Assembly: GCA_024693845.1 (NCBI GenBank)
Contig: JAILKJ010000063.1
Span: forward strand, 21,407 to 85,406
Length of the DNA: 64,000 nucleotides
Source: Lachnospiraceae bacterium
GTDB lineage: Bacteria; Bacillota; Clostridia; Lachnospirales; Lachnospiraceae
Direction: 5' to 3'
The first letter of the stretch is position 1. The number at the start of each line of letters is the position of its first letter. Shown piece by piece: positions 27,301 to 36,253 of this stretch. The notes under the pieces are model-generated. The model was given only the letters and a program-made list of their open reading frames with translations. It searched no databases and was not told the DNA's origin. The translations under genes were made by a program, and so were the position numbers.

Positions 27301-28311
27301 TTATAAAAACATTACGCCGCGTTCCTGAGCATATTCCACATCCTTCTGGGGCCAAATGGAGGACTGAACCTCACCCAGATGGGCCTTACGAAGAAAGAAC
27401 ATGCAGATACGGGATTGGCCGATACCGCCGCCGATGGTGTAAGGAAGCTTACGCTCCAGCAGCGCCTTCTGGAAGGGCAGCTGTGCTCTCTCGGGACATC
27501 CCGCCTTATCAAGCTGCTCCTTCAGGGAATCCTCATCCACACGGATACCCATGGAGGAAAGCTCCAGTGCAATGTCAAGAACGGGATAGTAAACAATGAT
27601 ATCACCGTTCAGTTTCCAGTCATCATAATCCGGTGCACGTCCGTCATGGGGCTCGCCATTGGAGAGCTTGTCACCGATCTGCATCAGGAAGATGGCGCCG
27701 TATTCTTTGGCGGCCTCTTTTTCCCTCTCTTTCACGGTCAGATCGGGATAGCGGTCCAAAAGCTCCTGGGAGGTGATAAAAGTGATCTCCTCGGGAAGGA
27801 AGCACTCCACATAGTTGTATTCGTTTGCCATGAACTTCTCTGTGACGCGAAGGGCCTCGTATACGGATTTCACAACACTCTTAAGAGTTTCCTCGTTGCG
27901 ATCTTCCTTCTCGATCACTTTTTCCCAATCCCACTGATCCACGTAGATCGAATGGATATTGTCGGTATCTTCATCCCTGCGGATGGCGTTCATGTCGGTG
28001 TAAAGACCTTCGCCTACGCCGAAACCGTATTTACCCAGGGCCATTCTCTTCCACTTGGCAAGGGAGTGTACGATCTCAGCCTGCTTCTCCCCCTGCTCCT
28101 TGATACCGAAGGTAACGGGTCTTTCCACGCCGTTTAAGTTATCATTCAGACCCGACTCCGGCTCCACAAACAAGGGTGCCGATACACGGGACAGGTTCAG
28201 CTGGGTGATCAGTTCTCTCTGGAAAAAGTCTTTGACACGCTTGATGGCTTTCTCCGTTTCCTTTATTCCCAGAGAGGATTTATATCCCTCCGGAATGAAA
28301 ATAGTGCTCAT
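27301..28311 (-). CDS. asnA: Aspartate-ammonia ligase
   Basis: [64 protein letters not shown]. Confidence 0.96.
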   Translation of the reverse strand: MSTIFIPEGYKSSLGIKETEKAIKRVKDFFQRELITQLNLSRVSAPLFVEPESGLNDNLNGVERPVTFGIKEQGEKQAEIVHSLAKWKRMALGKYGFGVGEGLYTDMNAIRRDEDTDNIHSIYVDQWDWEKVIEKEDRNEETLKSVVKSVYEALRVTEKFMANEYNYVECFLPEEITFITSQELLDRYPDLTVKEREKEAAKEYGAIFLMQIGDKLSNGEPHDGRAPDYDDWKLNGDIIVYYPVLDIALELSSMGIRVDEDSLKEQLDKAGCPERAQLPFQKALLERKLPYTIGGGIGQSRICMFFLRKAHLGEVQSSIWPQKDVEYAQERGVMFL

Positions 28312-28339
28312 GTTGTCCTCCTCTTATATATTCGGATAC

Positions 28340-28480
28340 GGATTGCTCCGTGCTTCGCACTCTCGCAATCCTACGGAACATTCGGAAATCGTCCGGCTCC
28401 TTTGTCGCCGTACTTTTTTCCTCATGTCCCTTAGCATCCCATATTGCTTCGTGTGGTTACAAGCAAGCTTGCACCACACT
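28340..28480. repeat. Two strong inverted repeats in the asnS-asnA intergenic region
   Basis: GGATTGC-tcc-GTGC-ttc-GCAC-tctc-GCAATCC (28340-28371) and GTGTGGT-ta-CAAGC-aa-GCTTG-c-ACCACAC (28452-28480). Confidence 0.7.
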
Positions 28481-28501
28481 CCCAATCTGGTCTGCCGTAT
28501 C

Positions 28502-29893
28502 CTACAAATCGCAGTTCTTAACCGTTCTGGGGAACGGGATCACATCACGGATGTTGCTCATACCGGTCAGATACATTACGCAGCGCTCGAAGCCGAGGCC
28601 GAAACCTGCGTGACGGGTGGAGCCGTATTTGCGAAGATCCAGATAGAATCCGTAATCCTCGGGATTCAGGTTGCACTCCTTCATCCTGGTCAGCAGAAGG
28701 TCGTAGTTGTCCTCCCTCTGGCTGCCGCCGATGATCTCACCGATGCCGGGTACCAGGCAGTCCATGGCTGCCACGGTCTTGCCGTCCTCGTTCAGCTTCA
28801 TGTAGAAGGCCTTGATCTCCTTGGGATAGTCGGTTACGAATACCGGTCTGCCGAACTCTTTTTCCGTCAGGAAGCGCTCGTGCTCGGTCTGCAGATCCGC
28901 ACCCCAGGATACCTTGTAATCAAACTCATCATTATGCTGCTCCAGGATCTTGACAGCATCTGTATAAGTGATGTGGCCGAAATCGGAAGTAGCCACATGC
29001 TTCAGTCTGTCGATGAGACCCTTGTCCACGAACTGGTTGAAGAAGTTCATCTCCTCGGGAGCATTCTCCAGCACATAGTTGATGATGTATTTGATCATGC
29101 TCTCGGCAAGGATCATATCATCCTTCAGATCCGCAAAAGCGATCTCCGGCTCGATCATCCAGAACTCAGCCGCATGGCGGGTGGTGTTGGAATTCTCCGC
29201 ACGGAAGGTAGGGCCGAAGGTGTAGATGTTCTTGAAGGCCTGTGCAAAGGTCTCTCCGTTAAGCTGGCCGCTTACGGTAAGGTTGGTCTCTTTTCCGAAA
29301 AAGTCCTTGGAGTAGTCGATGGCTCCTTCGGGAGTGCGCTCAATATTGTCAAGGTCCAGGGTCGTTACCTGGAACATCTCGCCCGCACCCTCGCAGTCGC
29401 TGCCGGTGATCAGGGGCGTATGCACATAAACAAAATCTCTCTCCTGGAAGAACTTGTGGATCGCATAAGCGATCAGGGAGCGGACACGGAAGACCGCCTC
29501 AAAGGTATTGGTTCTCGGACGAAGATGGGAAACCGTCCGAAGGTATTCAAAGGAATGTCTCTTTTTCTGAAGGGGATAATCCGGATCGGAAGCACCCTCG
29601 ATCTGTACTTCACTTGCCTGGATCTCAAAGGGCTGCTTTGCATCGGGGGTGGGCGTTACGATACCCTTTACGATCAGGGCTGCTCCCACGTTGCATTTGG
29701 AAATCTCAGAAAAGTTAGCCAGTGCATCCGAATAAACTACCTGCAGAGGCTCAAAAAAAGTTCCGTCGTTGATCACCAGAAAACCGAAGGTCTTGGAGTC
29801 TCTTTTGGATCTCATCCAACCGCCGACGGTCACTTCCTTGCCGGCAAATTCCTCCTGCTTTCTGAACAGGTCTCTTATGTTTATCAGTTCCAT
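28502..29893 (-). CDS. asnS: Asparaginyl-tRNA synthetase
   Basis: [74 protein letters not shown]. Confidence 0.97.
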   Translation of the reverse strand: MELINIRDLFRKQEEFAGKEVTVGGWMRSKRDSKTFGFLVINDGTFFEPLQVVYSDALANFSEISKCNVGAALIVKGIVTPTPDAKQPFEIQASEVQIEGASDPDYPLQKKRHSFEYLRTVSHLRPRTNTFEAVFRVRSLIAYAIHKFFQERDFVYVHTPLITGSDCEGAGEMFQVTTLDLDNIERTPEGAIDYSKDFFGKETNLTVSGQLNGETFAQAFKNIYTFGPTFRAENSNTTRHAAEFWMIEPEIAFADLKDDMILAESMIKYIINYVLENAPEEMNFFNQFVDKGLIDRLKHVATSDFGHITYTDAVKILEQHNDEFDYKVSWGADLQTEHERFLTEKEFGRPVFVTDYPKEIKAFYMKLNEDGKTVAAMDCLVPGIGEIIGGSQREDNYDLLLTRMKECNLNPEDYGFYLDLRKYGSTRHAGFGLGFERCVMYLTGMSNIRDVIPFPRTVKNCDL

Positions 29894-29966
29894 ATCAATT
29901 GATCCTTTCCGTCAGTTTACAGACTAACTAAACAATTATATCGCAAAAACACGCTTATTTCAAGCT

Positions 29967-30848
29967 TCAGTCACGGCTCCGCCATGCCGTAAAGGCCGGC
30001 AGGATCTGCTTGTAATACTTATTCGCCGTCTCCTGTCCGAAGGCATGTACCAGTGCCGTATTCAGTCCGGACTTATCCTCGTTCTCAAGCATGCAGGTGT
30101 AGAGCTTGCGATAAGCACCGGGCTGAAGCCCGTCCTCCCTCATGGCATTGCGCACCTTTTTCTTGATGGACTCGGGCACGGTCTGTTCCTTATTGCCGGT
30201 ATTTTTCTTATCGGTGTTCTTATTCTCCTTATTCTCCGGCTTGGTTTCCTTATTGCCTTCCTTGGCATTGGATTTCTTATTGTCTTTCTTATTGTCCTTC
30301 TTGGCTTCCTGCTTATTATCAGGCTTATTCTCGGGTTTGCTGTCCTTCTTCGGACTGCTCTTTCCCTCCGGTTTGTTTTCCTTCTTGGCGGTTTCCTTCT
30401 TGCCGCCTTCCTTCTTACCGTTATCCTTCTTGCTCTCGGTCTTCTTACCGGCAGTCTTCTTGGCCGTCTTCTGATCGGCTTCGGAAACAGCTTCCAGGGA
30501 AAGGTTCACGTATCTCTCGATCCGGATGCCCTTCTCCTGCCAGAAATCCAGGACGGAATCGAAACCGCTGTCACGGCTGATGATGTAATACTTCTCGGCT
30601 GCCCGTTGTGCCACCAGATATCCGAGATAGGTAGTCAGCTGAAAATCCAGGTAATTCTTGGCGGTCTTGGTGGTTCGGATGAATTCCACCGCTGCCGGAG
30701 AGGAGGTCATCTTGACCATGTCCTCAAAAGGAACGGAGCCGGTTTTGGGGCCGTATAAAATGATCAGCCTGTCCGTGCTCCGAAGTCCTTCGATCCCGGC
30801 GATCCCCCTGACGCCTGTATTTTCATAATCTACCAGGTACAATGACAT
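29967..30848 (-). CDS. PIN/NYN-like domain protein with Lys/Asn/Glu-rich linker and C-terminal helical domain
   Basis: N-terminal MSLYLVDYENTGVRGIAGIEGL...LDFQLTTYLGYLVAQRAAEKYYIISRDSGFDSVLDFWQEKG (DYEN, LDFQ, SRDSGFD acidic motifs); about 90-aa Lys-rich low-complexity linker. Confidence 0.8.
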   Translation of the reverse strand: MSLYLVDYENTGVRGIAGIEGLRSTDRLIILYGPKTGSVPFEDMVKMTSSPAAVEFIRTTKTAKNYLDFQLTTYLGYLVAQRAAEKYYIISRDSGFDSVLDFWQEKGIRIERYVNLSLEAVSEADQKTAKKTAGKKTESKKDNGKKEGGKKETAKKENKPEGKSSPKKDSKPENKPDNKQEAKKDNKKDNKKSNAKEGNKETKPENKENKNTDKKNTGNKEQTVPESIKKKVRNAMREDGLQPGAYRKLYTCMLENEDKSGLNTALVHAFGQETANKYYKQILPAFTAWRSRD

Positions 30849-31367
30849 TTATCTTTTCCTCGCTTTCTTAATCTGCTTCAGGATCATGGTCCTGACCTGT
30901 TCCGGTTCCAGATCCAGAACAAAAGCCAGTTCTTCAAGCAGATTCTTTTCGGCAATCCTGAAATAGCGCTCATCGATGGTAGTGATCTTTTTCCCCTCAG
31001 CCTGACGCGCCTGACCACGGTTGTACATGGTATGCAGGATGCTTACCAGCTGTCGCGGATCGCAGCTGTAGATTGCCTCTTTATATGTTTTTTCACGCAG
31101 TTTGTCGGATTCGATCCAGGCTTCGTGGATCGAAGTGATGTCGTCCAGAAGATCTCCTGCCTGCTTCTTGGACATGATCGAACGGATCTGATTCTTTTTG
31201 TTTTCGACGGGGACGTACATTTTGGCCGCGTTACCACCAAGCGGTACCACCAGAAAGCACTCCTTTGCACCTCTGCCACCGGGCATTTCCATGGTCACCA
31301 CGTCTTCGATCCGGCATACGCCGTTACTTGCATTTACTACAAAATCTCCCACTTGAAACATAGGCAC
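30849..31367 (-). CDS. CarD-family transcriptional regulator
   Basis: MFQVGDFVVNASNGVCRIEDVVTMEMPG...KMYVPVENKKNQIRSIMSKKQAGDLLDDI. Confidence 0.9.
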   Translation of the reverse strand: MPMFQVGDFVVNASNGVCRIEDVVTMEMPGGRGAKECFLVVPLGGNAAKMYVPVENKKNQIRSIMSKKQAGDLLDDITSIHEAWIESDKLREKTYKEAIYSCDPRQLVSILHTMYNRGQARQAEGKKITTIDERYFRIAEKNLLEELAFVLDLEPEQVRTMILKQIKKARKR

Positions 31368-31450
31368 CTCTCCTTCTCGGCCTCCGCAGCAATGCAGTAT
31401 TAACGGTTCAAAACGACTATTTTTATTGTATCACAAACAGCCGCTTTTTG

Positions 31451-32914
31451 TCATTCTCCGTCGTCTCTTTTTGTAAAGAATTCTTTCCAGATATGAGGAT
31501 GGAACAGGATCAGCATGGGGAAGAGCTCAAGTCTGCCCGCAAGCATATCCAGCATCAGAAGACATTTGGCCGGCATGGAGAAGAAGGCGAAATTTCTCGC
31601 CGGTCCCACCAGGGAAAGACCGGGTCCTATGTTGTTGAAAGTCGCCGCCACAGCGGTGAAGTTCGTCACCAGATCGTGCTCATTTAAGGAGATCAGTAGT
31701 ACCGAGATCCAGAAGATGAAAAGATAGGTGATGATATATACGTTCAGGGACCGGAGCACGTCATGCTCAACGGGCTTATCCTCATACTTGATCTTCTTGA
31801 CACTCTTCGGATGGATGTAGGAGAGCATCTCCTTTTTGATGGTGCGAACGGCGATGATCCCGCGGGAGACTTTCATACCGCCGCCGGTACTGCCGGCGCA
31901 GGCTCCGATGAACATCAAAAGCACCAGTATGGTCCGGGACAGTCCCGGCCACAGGTCAAAGTCCACGGTGGAAAAACCGGTGGTGGTGATGATGGATCCT
32001 ACCTGGAAAGCAGCATCGGTAAGGCCTTCAAAGGTTCCTCCATACATATGGCGGATATCAAAAAAGATGATCCCGATGGCCACCAGGATGATGATGATAT
32101 ACCAGCGGACCTCCTCCATGGAAAAGCCTTTTTTGAACTGTCTGAAGATCATGTAGTAGTAGAAGTTGAAGTTCACACCGAAGAGGATCATGAATACCGT
32201 GATGATCCATTTTTGCACATAGGTGTAGCTTGCAACGGAATCGGCCAGCACGCCGAAACCACCGGTTCCCGCGGTACCGAAGGAAAGGGTGATGGCATCA
32301 AAGGCTCGCATGCCGCTGAAGAACAGAAGCAAAAATTCTGCCAGTGTCATGCAGAAATAGATCATGTACAGGATCCTGGCAGTGGTCTTGATCTTGGGAA
32401 CCAACTTGCCCACAGAGGGCCCCGGGCTCTCCGCACGCATCAGATTCATACTGCCGCCGCCGCTCATGGGAATGACAGCCAGCAAAAATACCAGCACACC
32501 CATACCGCCGATCCAGTGGGTAAAGGACCGCCAGAACAGGGAGGCATGGGTCAGTGCTTCCACATTCTCCAGGATGGAAGCTCCCGTAGTGGTAAAACCG
32601 GAAATGGTCTCAAACAGAGCATCTCCGTAGTTGGGGATCTCACCGGATGCAAAAAAAGGCATGGCCCCGAACAGGGACAGAAGGATCCAGGAAAGAGCCG
32701 TGGTAAGACAGCCTTCCTTCAGATAGAACACATAGCTCTTAGGTCTTTTATAGGTCATCAGCAGTCCGAACAGACCGCAGAGAGACGCAACCGCCACATA
32801 ATAGACCGCTACATTCTCGTGATAGATCATGGCAACCAGCCAGGGAAGCACGAGGAAGATGGCTTCGATCTTCAAAACTCCGCCGAGGACGTAACGTATC
32901 ATTGATTGATTCAT
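31451..32914 (-). CDS. trkH: TrkH-type potassium uptake protein
   Basis: FETISGFTTTGASIL; SFGTAGTGGFGVLADS; IITTTGFSTVDFDLWP; GACAGSTGGGMKVSRG. Confidence 0.95.
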   Translation of the reverse strand: MNQSMIRYVLGGVLKIEAIFLVLPWLVAMIYHENVAVYYVAVASLCGLFGLLMTYKRPKSYVFYLKEGCLTTALSWILLSLFGAMPFFASGEIPNYGDALFETISGFTTTGASILENVEALTHASLFWRSFTHWIGGMGVLVFLLAVIPMSGGGSMNLMRAESPGPSVGKLVPKIKTTARILYMIYFCMTLAEFLLLFFSGMRAFDAITLSFGTAGTGGFGVLADSVASYTYVQKWIITVFMILFGVNFNFYYYMIFRQFKKGFSMEEVRWYIIIILVAIGIIFFDIRHMYGGTFEGLTDAAFQVGSIITTTGFSTVDFDLWPGLSRTILVLLMFIGACAGSTGGGMKVSRGIIAVRTIKKEMLSYIHPKSVKKIKYEDKPVEHDVLRSLNVYIITYLFIFWISVLLISLNEHDLVTNFTAVAATFNNIGPGLSLVGPARNFAFFSMPAKCLLMLDMLAGRLELFPMLILFHPHIWKEFFTKRDDGE

Positions 32915-32935
32915 GTTTCTGCTCCAAAATCTCTT

Positions 32936-34342
32936 TTATAAAAGTATATCCAGAATATCGTTAAAACCGGTATTGACCGTAACCACGATAACCGTATCTC
33001 CCACACAGATGGTATCGGTACCGCTGGGGATCAGGATCTTGCCGTTGCGGTTGATACAGGTGACCAGAAGGCTGGGCTTGAGCTTTAAGTCCATAAGGGG
33101 AACGCCTGTGACGGCGGATTCCTCCTCTACCTCGAATTCCAGCGCCTCTGCCTTGCGGTCCACAAGATAGTAAAGGGTCCTGATGTTGTTCTTGCCGATG
33201 GTATTGGTCATGGCGCGGACATAGGCAATGATGGCCTCGGAGGTGATGTATTTGGGGAACATGATACTGCCCAGATCCAGCTTGCCGATAACGCTCTTGA
33301 AGTTGATGCGGTTGATCTTGGTGATGACCTTGGCATTGGAAAACTGTCTGGCAAACAGAGTCAGGATGATGTTCTCCTCATCGATACCCGTAAGCGGGAT
33401 AAAAGCTTCCACGGAATCGATGCCCTCCTCACGAAGAAGATCCTCGTCGCTGCCGTCACCGTTGATGATGATGGCTTTCGGAAGAAGGATGCTCAGCTCC
33501 TCACAGCGCTTTTTATCCTGCTCGATGATCTTGACGTTGATACCGTTTTTCAGCAGCTGATCGCCGAGATAAATGGCAGCACGGCCACCGCCCACGATCA
33601 TGGCATTTTTCACCTGACGGATATTGAATCCGATCTTGGAAAGGAAAGACTTGGCCACCTTGGGGGTGGAAACAAAGGAGATGACATCGTCCTTCTGCAG
33701 CACGAACTGACCGGAGGGAATGATAACATTGTCCTCTCTTTCCACTACGCAGACCAGCAGATTGGATTCCACCTTCTGGTTCAGATCGATGAGGGAAAGG
33801 CCGTCCAGCTGGCTGTTTTCGGGGATCTTAAACTTGACCATCTCCGCCTGTCCGTGGGCAAAAGAGGCAACCTCCAGTGCAGAGGGCAGAAGCAGGATAC
33901 GGCTGGCCTCGATGGCAGCCTCCAGCTCCGGATTGATGATCAGCGCAAGGCCCAGCTTCTCTCGAAGGTAGGCCGATTCTTTACTGTAATCGGGAGTCCT
34001 GACTCTGGCGATGGCTGCGCAGTCCGCAACCTGCTTGGCTACGGTACAGCACAGAAGGTTCAGCTCATCGGAACCCGTCACCGCAATGAACAGATCCGTA
34101 TCCGCGATACCCGCTTCGATCTGTACACTGTAGCTGGCGCCGTTACCAACCATACCCATGATATCGTAGGTATTGGTCATACTCTGGATGATATCGGGGT
34201 CGGTATCGATGACCGTGATATCGTGACCTTCCTTGCCCAGCTGTTCCACCAGCGTGGCGCCCACCTTGCCGCAGCCGACGATCATAATATGAAGGCCCTT
34301 CGCAGCGGGCTGGGATGAATGATAAAACTTACTAAGCAGCAT
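32936..34342 (-). CDS. trkA: Trk system K+ transport protein TrkA (two RCK modules)
   Basis: MIVGCGKVGATLVEQLGKEGHDITVIDTDP; VGGGRAAIYLGDQLLKNGINVKIIEQD. Confidence 0.95.
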   Translation of the reverse strand: MLLSKFYHSSQPAAKGLHIMIVGCGKVGATLVEQLGKEGHDITVIDTDPDIIQSMTNTYDIMGMVGNGASYSVQIEAGIADTDLFIAVTGSDELNLLCCTVAKQVADCAAIARVRTPDYSKESAYLREKLGLALIINPELEAAIEASRILLLPSALEVASFAHGQAEMVKFKIPENSQLDGLSLIDLNQKVESNLLVCVVEREDNVIIPSGQFVLQKDDVISFVSTPKVAKSFLSKIGFNIRQVKNAMIVGGGRAAIYLGDQLLKNGINVKIIEQDKKRCEELSILLPKAIIINGDGSDEDLLREEGIDSVEAFIPLTGIDEENIILTLFARQFSNAKVITKINRINFKSVIGKLDLGSIMFPKYITSEAIIAYVRAMTNTIGKNNIRTLYYLVDRKAEALEFEVEEESAVTGVPLMDLKLKPSLLVTCINRNGKILIPSGTDTICVGDTVIVVTVNTGFNDILDILL

Positions 34343-34379
34343 AACTTCTTTCCTCGTGGTTCTTTTCTGATTTTACCTC

Positions 34380-35216
34380 TCAGTGATGATGGCCTCCGCC
34401 GCCGTGGGAAAAACCGCCGGAAGAGACATGATGGCCTCCGCCGCCACCGCCGGAGCTGCTTTCGATCTTCGTCTTGTGAACACTTTTGTGCAGGAAAAGA
34501 TCCTTTATCTCCTCGGTCTCGGGAGCACCGTTGGTCACGTAGGTATAGGGTGTTGTGGTATCCTTTGCCGCTGCCTTGAAAAAGTGCACGCAAAAGTATA
34601 TGGCCGATACGATGAGGGCAATGATGACTGCAATACCCGCAGGCACCTTCATAAACCCTATGCCGGGGGTCAGATGCTTTGCCACCTCATCCACATACAG
34701 GCTGTAAGCCCTGTAGGGATCATCGTTTACGATAGAGCAGACCTCGTCCAGCAGATCGTCGATCTGGGAGCTGGAATAGCCGCTCTCCGCCTTACCGGAG
34801 GTGGACAGCCAGGTATCTCCGTTGTAATTGCCGAAGCTGTACCAGTTATCTACCAGCAGGATACCGTCTCCGTGGGGCTTGTCATAGCCGAAGAGATTCT
34901 CGTCGTAAAAATCGTCCGCCCAGTCTCTGAGCCCGGTCCACTGTCCCGTGATCTCTCTGTTCAGTGTGACCAGGATGATGTCACAGGCACATTCATCCTG
35001 CCTCTTTGCGATCTGTGCTTCCAGCTTGGCCTCCTCTTCATCTGTAAGAAGCTCGCCGTAGTCGAAGACTCTCGCCGTCTGCAGGCATTCCTTATTGGTC
35101 CTGACGATCTCGGGCTTTTCTCTGCTGCCCAGCGTTGCCGCCACGATACCCGTGATCACACCGCAGACGATCAGCAGGATAAAAAATATCTTAAAGTGTT
35201 TAAAATACAGTTTCAT
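34380..35216 (-). CDS. TPM-domain membrane protein with Gly/His-rich C-terminus
   Basis: VFDYGELLTDEEEAKLEAQIAKRQDECACDIILVTL...DDFYDENLFGYDKPHGDGILLVD; ends SSGGGGGGHHVSSGGFSHGGGGHHH. Confidence 0.85.
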   Translation of the reverse strand: MKLYFKHFKIFFILLIVCGVITGIVAATLGSREKPEIVRTNKECLQTARVFDYGELLTDEEEAKLEAQIAKRQDECACDIILVTLNREITGQWTGLRDWADDFYDENLFGYDKPHGDGILLVDNWYSFGNYNGDTWLSTSGKAESGYSSSQIDDLLDEVCSIVNDDPYRAYSLYVDEVAKHLTPGIGFMKVPAGIAVIIALIVSAIYFCVHFFKAAAKDTTTPYTYVTNGAPETEEIKDLFLHKSVHKTKIESSSGGGGGGHHVSSGGFSHGGGGHHH

Positions 35217-35250
35217 TTCCGACTTCCCTTTCTTATGGGATACTTTACAT

Positions 35251-36234
35251 TTACAGACTGGAGATCACGATATTCCACATGGCCAGGAGACTGAGGATCC
35301 CCGTAAATACCGTTGCGGAATAGATCAGCATCTTGATCACCGACCGGGGCGGCGTACCCACCATCTTACCGGTCTGACCATTGATGTAGAAGGGATAGGT
35401 CTTATCGTGATATTTGTAATAGTAAGTCCACACCGGGAACATCGAATATGTAGTATCCTTGTGTTTATAGCTGCAGCCGTCGTTTCGGTTGGTCATGGAC
35501 GCATAACCCGTGATAGTCTGCTCCGTGATGCTCTTGGCATCCTCACGGCCTTTGGCGATGGCCCTCTGCAAAAGCTCTTCGCTTGGCATGTTATACTGCT
35601 CAGCCAGAAAGCCGGAAAGGAACTTGGGCTGGAAGGGCTGAAGCTTGCCGTAGTCATAGGGCTCCATCAGATCCATGATGGGATCGGGCTTGGCATAGGA
35701 AGCGTCGGCGGGCATTTTTTCAATGGGGACCCGCATGGTGCGGCGCACATCAAAGGTGGAATCCTCCGTATAATGATAGCTGCCGCTGGTCCAGCTTCTT
35801 ACCTTGTGACCGGTGGCCTGAATGGTATAACGGATGTCGAAATCAAACAGGAAAAAGGGCACATAGGTGCCTTCCATGGTAGACAACTTTGCATCCGACA
35901 AAAAATCGTCCGGAAGAAAACACTGCTTGCCGAACTCTTTTTTCAAAATGTCCTCTGCTTCCTTATGGCCTTTCTCAAAAGGCAGGATCAGCTTCGGCTC
36001 ATACTCGCCGCTGGTCCTCTCCTCCACGATCACGTAGCTGTCGCAATACTCGCAGCGAAGGGCGGCATTGTACTGCTCGATCTTCAGCTCACCGCCGCAG
36101 GCAGGACAGTTGAACATGCTCTCGGAAGGCACGCTCTCTTCGTTTTCTTCACTTTCACAATAGGGGCAGTACATCTTCTGTCTTTCCGGAGAAAAGACGG
36201 TGTTACCGCCGCAGCTTTTGCATCGAAATATCAT
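35251..36234 (-). CDS. Zinc-ribbon membrane protein
   Basis: Two CxxC pairs (FRCKSCGGNTVFSPERQKMYCPYC; NCPACGGELKIEQYNAALRCEYCDSYV), C-terminal TM segment; start at MIFRCKSC with SD GAGGAG. Confidence 0.85.
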   Translation of the reverse strand: MIFRCKSCGGNTVFSPERQKMYCPYCESEENEESVPSESMFNCPACGGELKIEQYNAALRCEYCDSYVIVEERTSGEYEPKLILPFEKGHKEAEDILKKEFGKQCFLPDDFLSDAKLSTMEGTYVPFFLFDFDIRYTIQATGHKVRSWTSGSYHYTEDSTFDVRRTMRVPIEKMPADASYAKPDPIMDLMEPYDYGKLQPFQPKFLSGFLAEQYNMPSEELLQRAIAKGREDAKSITEQTITGYASMTNRNDGCSYKHKDTTYSMFPVWTYYYKYHDKTYPFYINGQTGKMVGTPPRSVIKMLIYSATVFTGILSLLAMWNIVISSL

Positions 36235-36253
36235 AACGGTCTCCTCTATGCTA

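Noticed and set aside
28321-28500. T-box riboswitch near asnS/asnA
   Set aside because: No AGGGUGGNACCGCG-like T-box sequence or antiterminator visible; also downstream rather than upstream of asnS.
30142-30474. Repetitive TTCTTNTTG-like stretch resembling tandem or CRISPR repeats
   Set aside because: It is the coding sequence of a Lys-rich linker; no regular repeat/spacer length.
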